This document shows positions 48,317 through 60,767 of a stretch of DNA of 64,000 bases, in pieces; position 1 is the stretch's first letter; each line of letters begins with the position of its first letter. The stretch is from NCBI GenBank assembly GCA_029339505.1, contig JAQISU010000189.1, forward strand, positions 2,329,001-2,393,000. Reading direction: 5' to 3'. A program made the translations under genes and the position numbers. Source of the DNA: Unio delphinus (taxonomy: Eukaryota > Mollusca > Bivalvia > Unionida > Unionidae). The notes beneath the pieces are model-generated. The model saw only the letters and a program-made list of their open reading frames with translations, was not told the DNA's origin and searched no databases.

Positions 48317-48325
48317 AATAAATTA

Positions 48326-48358
<33 letters not shown>
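48259..48358. repeat. (AAT)n-(TTA)n inverted microsatellite pair
   Basis: About 21 AAT units (48259-48321, one AAA interruption) are followed by about 12 ATT units (48323-48358). The halves are complementary, so single strands could fold into a long hairpin. Confidence 0.95.
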
Positions 48359-48530
48359 GAGAACAATACACTTCTTTATTTAGCTGTAAAAAATGTGGAC
48401 TTTAAAAACCCTGTCATTTGGCATCTAACATACTTTTAAGAAGTTTACATTTAGTTGGCATTATGCAGACATTATTGCTAATAAATACCAAGATGTTTTG
48501 CATTCAGCAGCCATAATGAGCATCGTTCCC

Positions 48531-48695
48531 TCTAAGCGAATGGTAGATGTGTGTGCAGTGCTCGCTACATTGCGCAAGCATTACGAAGACAGGCAAAATT
48601 TAACTTTGGATTGAGCAAAATTTAACGTTGGATTGACAATTCAACTGCGCGGGATGCCTTAGCAGCTGCGTGAGTGCAGCTTAGAGGGAACATTG
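48531..48695 (+). mobile_element. hAT-like MITE, copy 3 (165 bp)
   Basis: Ends catcgttccctctaagc and, inward from the right, caatgttccctctaagc. A perfect 8-bp target duplication ataatgag flanks it (48523-48530 and 48696-48703). It is in the same orientation as copy 2. It contains an internal short duplication, gattgagcaaaatttaacgt. Confidence 0.9.
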
Positions 48696-48703
48696 ATAAT
48701 GAG

Positions 48704-51307
48704 GTGTAATTATTTAGCTGTTACTGTTTATCATTATAGGCACAATATCTGAATTACATGATATCTCATTCTATGTAAGATGATCAAATAAAATGTTCAT
48801 CAACATTCAAGAAAAACCAAATTTATAAAACAAAACCAATCAATACCTTTTTGTTTGCATGCACCATTAATAAATGATTAATATTTTACTTAGATAACAT
48901 TTTTTTTTTCTTTTCTGGCTGTATTTTGGTGTAGTATACGTGTCATGATAACCTAAACCAGCTGACTTTTGGCAGATGAAAGCAGGAAAGAAGCCAAATT
49001 CAAATTTATGTCATGTTAACAAATCTCTGAATGTTGAATGATGTTATAACATCCAAGAGCTTAAGGGAAGTTCAGAATGAGTGCTATTTGCATCAGAGAT
49101 CTGTATCTAACATGCGACCAAAAAGACCAAGGTATGTCTAATTCAGCATATCCTGCTTAAGCCAGCACTCTAGACTGGTTATGAGATTGGGACATTCTTA
49201 TCTCTTCCTAAATTGATATCTGCAACTCATCTATGTAGTTACAGCCTAGGTAGACTAAGACAATGAAGGAATGAAGTGTTACAACACATCTTTACGAAGC
49301 ATGGAGAGTAGTGATTACATATATGACAGACAGATGTACGCTGGGTATTATATATATAAAATAACATGATTATCTATTGAACTGACATTGCCATGGATAC
49401 CATTAAAAAAATTGAAATCCTAACATCCTCATCTCATTGTCAAGCAAGACAAGGTCTTGAATTATCACAATTAAAATTAGTAAGCATTGGTTCCAGAAAG
49501 CTTTAGACCAGAATTAAGTAATTGGTAAGACATACAAACATACCATAGTACATAATTACTATAAACATCAAATCACACAGCACATAACTAAAATGTAATC
49601 ATGCAAGACATTTTAAAACAGACATAACAAAAGTGATTTCAACGGTCTATGTGTCTAAAAAAGTTAAGAAAAATAAAGAATGCTAAGATGTCAAATGTGC
49701 CACAAAAGTAATACTAAACTTCTTGGCATTTTAAAAGAACATGCAGATAATAATTAGAAACATACTGAGATGAAAATGATGTTTATCCCGCATGCTGCCA
49801 CCATGATAGTTTATAGTAAACCTCATGACAGAGTTGTAAAATAAAATAGCAACACAGATGTCTCACAGATATGCAAATCTTATAACATTGATTGTTTAAA
49901 AGACACTCAAAGATAATTGTAGTGTTACTTTCCAAATTGGTTGACTTTTTGACATGCAAATATCAATCTAGAAGACCAGAAATGGTACTAATAAAAAACA
50001 TAAAGAATAACAACAATCAACTAATTTGAATTTTACAATTTTGCTTGTACACGATTACAAATGTTTTCATAAAATAGTTAAATTTAAGAACAGTTTATAA
50101 ATGCATAAATGCTTTACCAGCCTGAAAATCTAACCAAGCCATTTGTACAAAAATCCAGACGAGTCAACAATTTCTTTTAGTCTTCCTTGAGAACTTTTCC
50201 AGAAAGTGCAAAAAGATATAAAATTGGAATAATTGCTATAAAGGCTTTGTGCCAAAGTTTATTGAGATATCTGAAACAGTTCTAGTTTGTCCCAGAAATG
50301 AAAGTATGGATAATCGATGGGACAATTAACAATGAGATGAAAGCAATTAAAGAATTTAAAGTGAAGACTTTTAAAAGGCCCATCCTGCTTACTGTATATG
50401 CTCACTTGTAAGTGTAGTCCAACCACAAACTGCACAGACCCTGATCTGACAGAACATGATACAGATCTGGGTTTATGTAGTTAGGAATAATTAATTTAAC
50501 AAACACTGACAATGACATTCTGGTGCATCACATGATGGGAGACCAGAGTCTTAAGTTTTTTGCAGTTGGACTCATCATATTGAGTTATATGGCATTATGT
50601 GTACAGAAAGAAATATTTCAAATTTTTTTCGAGTTGTAGATGGATAAAGAGATGAGCAAATGGATACGAATGTTACAAATATTGAAACGAGAAATGTGAA
50701 TAGCCAGCAATAGATCCAAATTCCAAAAGCACCAATTCCAAAAGCACCATGTACATCTTTGAAACCCCTCCCACCCCACTCCCCCGAGACACACACACAA
50801 CCCCTCCATAGTCTTATGTCTTCATCTTAAAAGATGATCGAAGTTCTTTGACATTACAGATGCAATCATACTCATAGGCAGGTAGATGACGTAATTTCTA
50901 TGTTTGCTTAACACTTTTTTCAAATAAAACAATCTCCCTGGGTGTGGTCCTCTTGCTAAATCCTACATGCTGAACTTTCATTGCACTAGTCCCAAAATAC
51001 AACTATACAACTATTATAATTTTTAACCTAGGTTTTATTAATGGTCCAATTGAGTAAATGGAGATCTGATGTTTGCTTAATGACTTTTATACATTCACTA
51101 TGCTAGAGATTTAGGTCAATCTATCCATATTGGCTTGTTGCCAATTAAAGGATAAATTCTCTGAAATACAAAGTCAATCAGGGCAAAACACACCCAATAG
51201 TCAAGCATGCTGTTCACAAGCAGACCACATGAGTGGCCTGCAAATGGATTTCCATCCAGTTACAGATAATCTTATTTACAGGACTGAGGAGATTGTCATA
51301 CCTCAAT
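48704..51307. other. AT-rich single-copy tract
   Basis: No gene is supported. The 51130-51315 plus-strand frame (61 codons, Q/S-rich) reads plausibly but has no donor and runs into the repeat at its 3' end. The C/A-rich stretch about 50760-50805 lacks any recognised function. Confidence 0.4.
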
Positions 51308-51590
51308 TACCCTGACTGAGTCTCAATGTACAAATTTATGAAGGCTCATTAGATATATTTAAAAAAATGTCATCACTGACAATACACAATGAATCTTAAT
51401 TACCCTGACTGGGTCTCAATATACAAATTTATGAAGGCTCATTAGATATATTTAAAAAAATGTCATCACTGACAATACACAATGAATCTTAATTACCCTG
51501 ACTGGGTCTCAATATACAAATTTATGAAGGTTCATTTGATATATTAAATAAATTTCATGACTGGCAATACACAATGAATCTTAATCAGAT
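51308..51590. repeat. 93-bp tandem repeat, 3 copies
   Basis: The core taccctgactgggtctcaat occurs at 51308 (with gactgagt), 51401 and 51494. The last copy is slightly diverged (tcatttgatatattaaataa). Confidence 0.95.
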
Positions 51591-51799
51591 CAAATTTGTC
51601 AGATGTAAAAGTCAACTTTATCTAAACACATAAAATCATTACTTCATAAAATGATTTCATGCTTTTTATAAAATTAAAAAAATTAAATTATGAATTAAAT
51701 TATAAATTATTATTATACAGGTCAGATTCCACCATGAGAAGTTGAATTCTGTGCTTACCAATATTTAAATAAAAATTTCACCTTTCCACTTAGAGTATG

Positions 51800-52170
51800 G
51801 TTTAAAAGTGAAAACAACCATCCACCTGGTCTCCCAAAACTATTTATTTTCAGTGCCAACTGTCACCTGACTGGAAGCCCCAACCAAGTTATTATCAGTG
51901 CCAAATTGACATCTGGCTGTCAAAACTCAGTTTCAGCCCAAACTCATCTGTCTGGAAGAACAGAACCAGTTTTCAGTGGAGACGATCACTTGCCTGGTGA
52001 CTCAAAAAAGTAGTCATGTTTTTGAAGAAACTGTAGCCAGCCTAGTAACCCAAATACCCCTTATATTAAGTGGTAACTGCCTGGTGGCCCATAACCAGTT
52101 ATTTCTTCAGTGGAAACTGTGCCTGCCGATGGCCCCAAACCAGTCATTTTCAGTGCAGACAAGTAACATT
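51800..52170. repeat. Degenerate ~45-bp minisatellite
   Basis: About eight loose units share ccagttattttcagtg, gaaactg and a cacctgcctggtgacccaaa-like block. It is GC-richer than its surroundings and open in one plus-strand frame, probably by chance. Confidence 0.65.
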
Positions 52171-52550
52171 TTGCCAAACTTTGCTTTCTGCCCCAAGCGG
52201 AATAGTTTCTGAAAAGTTAATCTGCTACACGGGGACAAATATTGTTTAACAAAACCTCTTTGGGGATTGTACCATATAAATTGAATGAATTAACCGCAAA
52301 GCCATAGATGACCTCGTGCTACACATGTCAATTTATGTGCATAGCTCCAAGTGAAACTACATTTAAAGAGTCTTCTTTTTAGTCTAAACAATATTTATTC
52401 AGGAAAACATAATCAACTATAGTCAAAACAATACATTATCCAGGAATTCAGCAGAAACATAATTGTTTAATATAAACTATCTACCGTTACAAAGAAATTC
52501 TTAAGATCAATATTTGTCTACCGACTTAAAATGGACAAATCACAACTAAA
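52171..52550. other. Single-copy tract
   Basis: Nothing supported. Confidence 0.4.
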
Positions 52551-52594
52551 TGTATATATATAAAAATGTATGTATATATATATATATAAAAATG

Positions 52595-52671
<77 letters not shown>
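52551..52671. repeat. (AT)n microsatellite with duplicated flank
   Basis: Two short units (tatatataaaaatgtatg) precede about 36 uninterrupted AT dinucleotides (52599-52671). Confidence 0.97.
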
Positions 52672-52673
<2 letters not shown>

Positions 52674-53015
52674 TTTTATCAAATATATGTAAAAATTACA
52701 GCGAGATATAATACAGAGGAAAGATTAGACCAGTGTGATTGTGATCTGTTTGTTAATGTGAAAGGTGATTCAATAATTTGTTAAGGTTTTCACTGTAATA
52801 AATGTATGAATATATAATTAATTTCATCAGGATTTGCCAAACAATGTCTTAAATATCAGATGTGAGGGTAAGTTCTCTAAACCAGATTGGCTAGTAGACA
52901 ATTGGAATTTGTTAAAAACTGATTCACAACTTGTATTAGGTAAAGTTGGATAATTTTTTAATTACCAAAAAGGTCACCACCATTATCGATATTGTAAGTA
53001 TTGTTCGGTATAGAA
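52672..53015. other. Single-copy tract
   Basis: Nothing supported. Confidence 0.4.
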
Positions 53016-53048
<33 letters not shown>

Positions 53049-53070
53049 CATCATATTATTATTATTGTTA

Positions 53071-53125
<55 letters not shown>
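53016..53125. repeat. Interrupted (ATT)n microsatellite
   Basis: Two ATT blocks separated by aatcatcat and GTT variants. Confidence 0.97.
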
Positions 53126-53249
53126 GTACACTTACTAAAATTAATTTGATATATCAATAACCAGGTGCAACACATTACAATTTTCATACATACCCACATA
53201 AAAATTCAAGATATTATAAAATGAGAACCCAAAAAAATACAGAGAATAC

Positions 53250-53285
<36 letters not shown>

Positions 53286-53287
53286 GA

Positions 53288-53318
<31 letters not shown>
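53250..53318. repeat. (ATT)n microsatellite
   Basis: About 22 ATT triplets with one GAT interruption. Confidence 0.97.
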
Positions 53319-53320
<2 letters not shown>

Positions 53321-53569
53321 ATTAGTAACCATATTAAACTGACATTTGTTAGAGTACAATAATCTTGTACCAAATCATGGGATGCATAACATTGCTAATT
53401 AACTATATAATTTTACAATTAGGTTATACCCAATCTGGCTAAGGAGTCTTAATTTATCACCTAATACATCTTAAATTGACCAACACACAATACAAAACTG
53501 GCTAAACCCTACTTCTGAGTTGTCTTCTGCATTCTTAAAGTTGCAGAATATTGGCAAATTATTAAACTT

Positions 53570-53645
53570 GGTGGTAATTAAATAACATGGGGAAAGTTAT
53601 TACACTTCATTAAATATCATGGGGAAAAGTTATTACACTTTATTT
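53570..53645. repeat. Short direct duplication
   Basis: The phrase catggggaaagttattacac occurs twice about 38 bp apart, the second with one extra A. Confidence 0.85.
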
Positions 53646-53657
53646 CAATCATAATGC

Positions 53658-53658
<1 letters not shown>

Positions 53659-53690
<32 letters not shown>
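53659..53690. repeat. Poly-C run (32)
   Basis: Thirty-two uninterrupted C residues (plus strand), the longest homopolymer in the window. G-quadruplex formation is possible on the minus strand. The true length is uncertain for technical reasons. Confidence 0.97.
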
Positions 53691-53691
<1 letters not shown>

Positions 53692-54164
53692 TCGAAAAAT
53701 TCACAAAGCTGACAATCCTTTTCCCTCAGCATGGTCAAGCTGACCCATGGACAAGCTTAAAGACTATAACAAAAAGCTGTTATTAATATTTTACAAAGGT
53801 CAGAAGGATTTATAAAGAAGGGCAAGCAGGTCAACTCATCAGGTCTTTAAGTTGCTCCTTTCATGGTAATCAAAATACAACACAAACCATATGTTGGATA
53901 CAAGCTGGTAATTAGGTTTAATGGCTCTCAGTGAGCAGGGTCATAACCCCAATGTATCTCTTAAAGCTGATCATCCCCCAGACTGACATTAAAACCCTTC
54001 CATTCTTAATCCATACATTTCAACACTTTGTCAAACTGTTAACTTTTTAATTATTTCAGACTGTGAAAATATCCTTGCTCATACTGTCAGAAATGCTTGA
54101 AAATTTGGTTGGAAAATAATCTGCATGGTTTCCAAATTATCATATACAAAATATTCAGAAAAAA
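53691..54164. other. Single-copy tract
   Basis: Nothing supported. Confidence 0.4.
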
Positions 54165-54347
54165 ATATAATATACAGAGAGCATGTATTATTATATAAAT
54201 ATAATATACAGAGAGCATGTATTATTATACAAATATAATATACAGAAAGCATGTATTATTATACAAATATAATATACAAAAAGCATGTATTATTATACAA
54301 ATATAATATACGGAGAGCATGTATTATTATACAAATATAATATACAG
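54165..54347. repeat. 34-bp minisatellite, ~5 copies
   Basis: The core tatacagagagcatgtatta recurs at 54171, 54205, 54239, 54273 and 54307, followed by a partial unit. Confidence 0.95.
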
Positions 54348-54694
54348 GCAACTTCAACATTTGCATATAAAGCTATGAAGTGCACAGCAATCATTACTGT
54401 ACATTTTTGCAAAGAAAAATCTAACTTTCTAGACAACAACAGCTTTCTAGAACCTTTCCAGTTTAAAGCTTTCCTGACATATGCATAATGAACTTCTGTT
54501 AACTGGCAGCTATCACTAGATAACTACATTTAGTGAATTTTGATGTATATATAATTATCTTTAGCTGTGAAAAATTTGCTATAAATTGTTATACGTATCA
54601 GAACAATAAATAGTCAATTCAGTTTGGATCACTGTGGTTTTAAACAACAATCAGGAGTATTTCTCTCAACTGCAATGGAACCTTGATAATTAAT
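54348..54694. other. Single-copy tract
   Basis: Nothing supported. Confidence 0.4.
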
Positions 54695-55170
54695 TTCACA
54701 ATGGAGGCAATCCCCAATAACATGAGAGAAAAATCTAAAATCCCCAATATCATAAGCACAAATATGAAGTCCACAATATCACAAACATAAATCTTAAGTT
54801 TCCAATACATGTATGTATCACACAAATCTTAAGTCCCCAATATCACACAAATCTTAAGTCCCCAATATCACACAAATCTTAAGTCCCCAATATCACACAA
54901 ATCTTAAGTCCCCAATATCACAAACGTAAATCTCAAATCCTCAATATCACACACATAAATCTCAAGTCCCCAATATCACAAACAAAAATCTCAAGCCTCC
55001 AATATTACCAACATAAATCATATATCCAAAGTCCCCAATACCACAAAAATAAACCATAAGTCTCCAATGTCACCCAAATCTCAAATCCTCAATATCACAA
55101 ACATAAATCTTAAGTTTCCAATATCACAAGCACAAATATCAAATCCCCAATATAACAAACATAAATTGAT
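54695..55170. repeat. 25-32-bp minisatellite with a homogenised 25-bp core
   Basis: Units share aatcttaagtccccaatatc. Around 54830-54915 they are exact 25-bp copies (tatcaca at 54841, 54866 and 54891). Toward both ends the units lengthen with acataa/agcaca inserts and diverge. Confidence 0.9.
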
Positions 55171-55298
55171 ATATCTATCATTTACTTAGAAGGAACAACA
55201 ACTTCATTATAGTGAGGGTGTACTGCAGAAGTGAATTAATTTATGTACTTTACTAGATTGCTGTAATACAATAAGGCAGTATACTCTATATAGCTCCA

Positions 55299-55556
55299 GG
55301 GTCCCCGAGTGGCCAAGTGGTATAAAGCGCTATCCGTTACAGATCACTGCCATCTCACCTCTGTCTGCATGAGTTTGAGTCTCAGATTTGGAAAATGTGG
55401 TTATGTGAGAAAGCTTGCCAGTAGCTTTTTGTGGGCTGGTGGTTATTTCCGGGGTTTTCTCGGGTTCTTCCTCCACCATTAATATTGGCTGCCATGTATA
55501 GCCTATATTGTGCTGAAAAATGGCATTAAACCCCACAACAACAAAAACAACAACTC
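55299..55556 (+). mobile_element. SINE family A, full length
   Basis: Head ggtccccgagtggccaagtgg, with B-box-like gagtttgagtctc and body agaaagcttgccagtagctt. The 3' end is cattaaaccccacaacaaca with an A/C-rich tail. The decamer tatagctcca flanks it (55289-55298 and 55557-55566). It extends to ctctata(ta)gctcca with a 2-bp slip, so the target duplication is about 13 bp. Confidence 0.9.
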
Positions 55557-55639
55557 TATAGCTCCAATGAACACCATTAAACTGAGGGAGTACTGTAGCA
55601 ATATTATGGCAGATGATGTAAAGGTGATCCACACGTCAT

Positions 55640-56010
55640 GCCATTCACATACAAGTTAGTATTCTTGCCATTCACAAGAGAGACAAAGGTCTTGCCATTC
55701 ACAAGAGAGACAAAAGTCTTGCCATTCACAAGAGAGACAAAAATCTTGCCATTCACAAGAGAGACAAAAGTCTTGCCATTCACAAGAGAGACAAAAGTCT
55801 TGCCATTCATATGCAAACCAAATTCTCCAATAAACAGATGAAACAATACAGTGTTGCCATTTACAGGCAAGACAAAAGTATTACAATTCAAAGGTGAGAC
55901 AAGTATTGATATTCACATGCAAGACAATTATATTGTAATTCACAGGCTTGATGTTTTACTAATCACAGGTAAGATATAAGTCTTGGCATTAACAGGTGAG
56001 ACAATATATA
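55640..56010. repeat. 27-bp minisatellite decaying rightward
   Basis: Six to seven near-perfect units gccattcacaagagagacaa plus aagtctt (55640-55810) are followed by about six progressively diverged units (catttacaggcaagacaaaa, attcacatgcaagacaa, and others). Since 27 is a multiple of 3, both strands are open through the perfect part (LPFTRETKV; VNGKTFVSL). Confidence 0.93.
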
Positions 56011-57059
56011 TATGAAGTCAAGCTGCTGTTAAGAAATATACTAATACTATCATCAGTATGCTATTTAATTTTTGTTTGTTAACTTGTTTAATATAACAAT
56101 TTAAAAATGTGAAATACATATAAATACTTTTATACATTCAACAAAGCCCTGTTTAGTCACTGCAGTGGTCAATTTGAGAAGGTTACTCCATTCAGTTCAC
56201 TGGAAAATGAGGCAGCTAATACAAGACATGTGAAGTCCATACATTACAATGGTTTTATGACCAACTTTAATCAACTACACATAACCTATCACAAACAATG
56301 TCCTAATGAGTACATATATTCTAATGATACATGTGTTAACAATCAACTAGCAGTGCTCTCATTTTATTGTGTTCCCTCCCCAACCTTTCTTGGCAGATCT
56401 TCTTGTTAACTTATCCCACAAAAACAACTCTCTCACTTAGAGAAAGCTTTCCATGAATACCTGATACTCATTAGCTTAATCAGTGTGTAGGGAAAAGATA
56501 GACTGGTACCTGTTATTCATATATCATTTATGCCAGTTCTATCAAAAGTTGCATAAGTAGTCTGTGCTTAGGAGTTTTTAAGGTCTCATTAGCAGACTAT
56601 TACTGGGCAGCATCAATTTTCTTAGTTCCTAGGGTCAGCTAATGGGCAGAAATGTATTACCCTTCTTAGTGGTAACAGTGATTTGTATAATAAATTATTA
56701 CAATGGTTTTTTGGAATATCATACTTGTCACTAAATGATCCATAAACCATGCGTAGTTAACAAAGCAGAAATAATGGATAATTGTGACCTACTTGTTAAT
56801 GGTGTAACTCTTCTTTTTATGGATTTATTTAAAAAGTACACAACAGAATACGTAATAATTAATCAGAAAAAAAACATTGCTGTATTCACTAAAGCATGTT
56901 ATATAGGCAACAGTGACCTACTTTAGTTCAATACAGATTGATGACACCTTTAAACATAATTTTTTAGATTTCTTTGTCATTTTCAAGTACATATTGACCA
57001 AAGCATAACATTTTAGATGACTCATCTACAATCTCAAGTGTTAAAACCATTTAATATCA
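56011..57059. other. Single-copy tract
   Basis: No gene is supported. Confidence 0.4.
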
Positions 57060-57640
57060 GGCCAAACTTCAGAGTTTCTCAAACTATTGACTTTATAATT
57101 TCATGCAAAAAAACTCAGCTGATACTAAGCTCACAGGTATTAAATCTCAGGCAGTCTCTCACAAGACCAAGTTCATAGTTTCTCAAAATCAAGACATTAC
57201 AATCTCTGGCCAATCTTCTCTCTCACACAATCTGAAGCTCAAAGATAATGAATCCCAGACCAAACTAAAGACATCTCAAAGTAAAATATAATAACATCAG
57301 TCTCAACATTATAGTTTCTAACAATCTCAGTTTCAAAGACAATACAATCTCTGGCCAAGCTTCTTGTCTTTCACAGATTCCAACACAAAAGAAATTAGAT
57401 TTCACTTCAAAACCTCTTTCTCTCAAAATCTCTAATTCAAGGTCATAACAACCTCCAACAAAACATTGGAGTCTCTCACAATCTTAAGTTTAGAGACATT
57501 AAAATCTCAGGCTAAACTTTACAGTATTTCTCCATCTCAAGTTCTGAGACATTAAAATCTCAGGCTAAATCTGACAGTATTTCACCATCTCAAGCTTAAA
57601 TTTGTTACAAGCTCAGGCCAAACTTAATGGTCTCAGACTC
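57060..57640. repeat. Highly degenerate ~50-60-bp repeat tract
   Basis: Recurring phrases are aatctcaggccaaactt, agtttctcaaaatct and ctcaagttcaaagacatta. The closest pair is at about 57500 and 57550 (agacattaaaatctcaggct). This is an old minisatellite. Confidence 0.7.
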
Positions 57641-57881
57641 GAAGACATTCTAGAGCAGAGGAAACATGGAATCAATTGACAAAGACAGTTACAGCCACAT
57701 GTGTGTACACAATTTTATAGACAAGGTGGTTTTGCATCATGATTATTATTTACCATTATTTTAAATAACATTAATACAAGTTTTATCACACTGATTGCAT
57801 AACACATTTTAAAGTAAAAAATTATAAAAAATTATGCACTTTCATACCTTTTACATTACCCAATAACCCTCTAGAAAAGAC

Positions 57882-57882
<1 letters not shown>

Positions 57883-57924
<42 letters not shown>
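57883..57924. repeat. (CA)n microsatellite
   Basis: About 21 CA units. Confidence 0.98.
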
Positions 57925-57927
<3 letters not shown>

Positions 57928-58075
57928 TGCAGCAATGCACACATATACACATGTTGTTGAAAATGTATTATCTCAAAAAATGAGGAAATCTCACATAATG
58001 AAGGACTTTCTCTGTCACACATTAAGTTAAATATCTACAAGAATAACTAGAGTATACTAGCCATTAACATGGTAA

Positions 58076-58142
58076 ATTTATTTTATACCTGTTGAACTGT
58101 ACAATGTCATATTTTATACCTGTTTAACTGTACAATGTCAAT
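58076..58142. repeat. ~32-bp direct duplication
   Basis: Two copies of attttatacctgttgaactg/attttatacctgtttaactg, each followed by tacaatgtca. Confidence 0.9.
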
Positions 58143-58224
58143 GTCTTGAGAAGTTTATACTTATTGTGTGAAGGTTTGTCATTTAGTCCATGTTGTTATT
58201 ACAACACCAAAAGTGCCAAGGTCA

Positions 58225-58350
58225 CATATCTCATCTGTTACACACATCTCATCTGTTACACATATCTCATCTGCTACATATATCTCATCTGTTACACACA
58301 TCTCATCTGTTACATATATCTCATCTGTTACACATATCTCAACTGTTACA
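58225..58350. repeat. 18-bp minisatellite, 7 copies
   Basis: Unit tctcatctgttacacaca with acata variants (starts 58229 and 58247). Eighteen is a multiple of 3, so all three plus frames stay open through it. Confidence 0.95.
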
Positions 58351-58764
58351 TAGTTTTGTTTATCGAGCTGATAAATTTATATCACTGGGGACATTGGCAA
58401 AACGTTTTTGCTCTAAATAAAATGTCCATTACAATTTAAGGAAAGAAAACGTGTTTTTGTTCAAGGTAGTTTTGCAATTCATATGATAAAGAGGAAACAT
58501 GAATATGAATTACAAATAATAATTTGGATTCATGTATTTTTATAAGTACATGAAAAACAGTGAGATGAATGCATGCAATATTTTAACAAGAACTATGAAT
58601 AATGAGCAAAATATATGCACAGTAATTACAGGTAATTTTCCTTTTTTGTACTGATAGACTTTTGACCTTCCAAACTGAATGACTTATACAGACCTATTAT
58701 GAGATTTCAACATCTTGAAAAAACATGTTCTGTTGGCAAAAAGAGGCATTCATTACTATACTCT

Positions 58765-58936
58765 TAACCTGGGAAAACCTTGGAAAGAACCATCAACCCA
58801 TGGGAAGCTACTGGCAAGCTTTCTCACATACCTACATTGGCTGAGCCTGAGACTTGAACCCAGGCAGACAGAGGCGAGACGGCAGTGATCCATAATGGCG
58901 AGAGCTTTAGACCACATGGCCAATGGGGGATCCCCG
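58765..58936 (-). mobile_element. SINE family A, 3'-truncated copy
   Basis: The minus-strand head (plus-strand agctttagaccacatggcca) and B-box-like gggttcaagtctc are followed by the body down to ttcccaggtt. The final third, with the caacaa tail, is absent. No target duplication was found. Confidence 0.75.
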
Positions 58937-59168
58937 CAAAGGTCAGTACAGTCAGTCCTAATAAACTCTGGGAAACTGACCACTGATAACAACAATATTC
59001 TAAACAGAACATGTATGCTAATTTTTAATTAGCAGACATGTGATACCAGCATTCATGACTCCCAGTAAGAGTCATGACAACAGCAAAGCAAATCCCCTCA
59101 CTTTTCATCTGTTCAATTTTATGAAAATTCACAGGGCCAAGATAAAGCAGTTGTATGCTCACCAATAC

Positions 59169-59311
59169 CTGTCAAAGATCTCCACTATCTTTGGATCATG
59201 TTTGCTTGCACAAGATTTTGTTTGATAAAAAGATCTGAAAATATTCCCATCACTAAACTGCTTTAGTTTTATCTTTATAATTGTAACCTTTTGACCCCCT
59301 CTGTAGGGTTT
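59169..59311 (-). CDS. Doubtful candidate internal exon
   Basis: On the minus strand, a good acceptor (tttttgatccctctccag) precedes 47 open codons from K-P-Y-R-G-G-Q-K-V-T to K-I-V-E-I-F-D. The donor is cag-gtattg, or ttg-gtgagc six bases further on. The frame is Lys/Ile-rich and only mildly protein-like. No family is recognised. Its end phase does not match the start phase of the candidate exon at 41179-41341, so further exons would be needed between them. It could be chance. Confidence 0.22.
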
Positions 59312-59991
59312 CTGGAGAGGGATCAAAAATGATATCCTTTTCACAGCTTTTCTCAAACAACAGCAGCCAAGACCATTACATAAGTACAGACAAGAAAGCT
59401 TGACCATGACAGATGGTCACATGAATTAATGGCAGTATACAAAATGATAATACCAGTTAAGATTCAATTGTTTTTGATTGATATGTCAAGTATGGTTATT
59501 TTAAATCTGACCAGAATGTTTGCTTTCTCTGTACAAAGCCCACTGACATTGTCCATACTTATAGGCTTCTGGTCAGTGTAATAACAGTTAGGAAAATTGA
59601 ACCAATCCTATATTAAGTTGCCCAGTACTGAATAACATGTCATTTAAACACATTACATAAAGCTATGTACATGTACATGTACTTTTAAATAATATTAAAA
59701 ACACTTTTTTAAAACATAATTTACAAAAAATGCTTCAAGTAGTTTAAATTTTAGGAAAAGCAATGACAAGCTGAATTTTAAAAATTACCCAATTATTCTG
59801 ATATAATTTTAGGGATTTATTTCAAAATTGGCCAGAAGAACAAATAAGAACAAAAACAACCCAAAACTTCTGCACATTTAACACCAACCACTTATCTAAT
59901 GTATCAAGTTTCATTAAAATCCTTCAATTCATTCATGAGAAGCAATCACAAGCTGTTTATTTTCAAGAAAAATTCACACTGTGGGGTAGAT

Positions 59992-60132
59992 GGCTAATGT
60001 AGTTATGTGAGAAAGCTTGCCAGTAGCTTCTTGTGGGTCAGTGGTTCCTTCCGGGGGGTTTCCCGGGTTCTTCCTCCACTAATAATACTGGCCGCCATGT
60101 ATGAAAAATGGCGTTAAACCCTAATAAAACAT
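59992..60132 (+). mobile_element. SINE family A, 5'-truncated with 15-bp target duplication
   Basis: Begins in the body (agttatgtgagaaagcttgc) without any tRNA-like head and ends ggcgttaaaccctaataaaa. A perfect 15-bp target duplication cactgtggggtagat flanks it (59977-59991 and 60133-60147). A short internal deletion removes part of the tagcctattgtgct segment. Confidence 0.9.
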
Positions 60133-60147
60133 CACTGTGGGGTAGAT

Positions 60148-60763
60148 ATATACCAGTACTCAATATTATTTATCAGTTACTGCTAACAATGGAGTTTAGA
60201 GAAAAAAAACATAGTCTTCTAAATAGTGCCATTAATGTATCCATTATCATGTTACATCAACATCATTTGTGTTTTATCTGGAAGGTTTTCATGCAATGTT
60301 GCTCACTTACAAAATTGATCAAATTCAGTTAAATATTTTTTTTTTTCGAACCCGTTTAAAGGTTTTTCTGCAGTTACAAGGTATGCTATATTTGATGGTG
60401 GGTCAGCACCATTTGTACAAATTACAGATTGCCAAGGCTTTGTTAAAATCTTTATCAAATTTCATTTAGTGGTTTTGGAGAAATCAACCAAACGTTTTTG
60501 TTTATAGTAGTAGTGCCTTCCGCTTCAATGTAAGAACTTTCACCTTCATGCCATGATGTCAAACTTGATAAAGATCTATTTAGCAGTCTTGAGCAGTTCT
60601 TTTATGTTTTCTATTGTTATGTATATCATCCATATAAGTACAAACCTGAAAGCCAAATTTCACTAAAATTGTTCCAGGTCAGCATTTTAAAAGAAAAACA
60701 GGCAATTGTTGATTTAAGCTGTACAATGAACAAATCATAACTAAGGGCCATTATCCTCACGCA
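60148..60763. other. Single-copy tract
   Basis: Nothing supported. Confidence 0.4.
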
Positions 60764-60767
60764 TTAA

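Noticed and set aside
51130..51315. 61-codon plus-strand open frame as a terminal exon
   Set aside because: It has no donor and runs into a 93-bp tandem repeat at its 3' end. It is also on the strand opposite to the better exon candidates.
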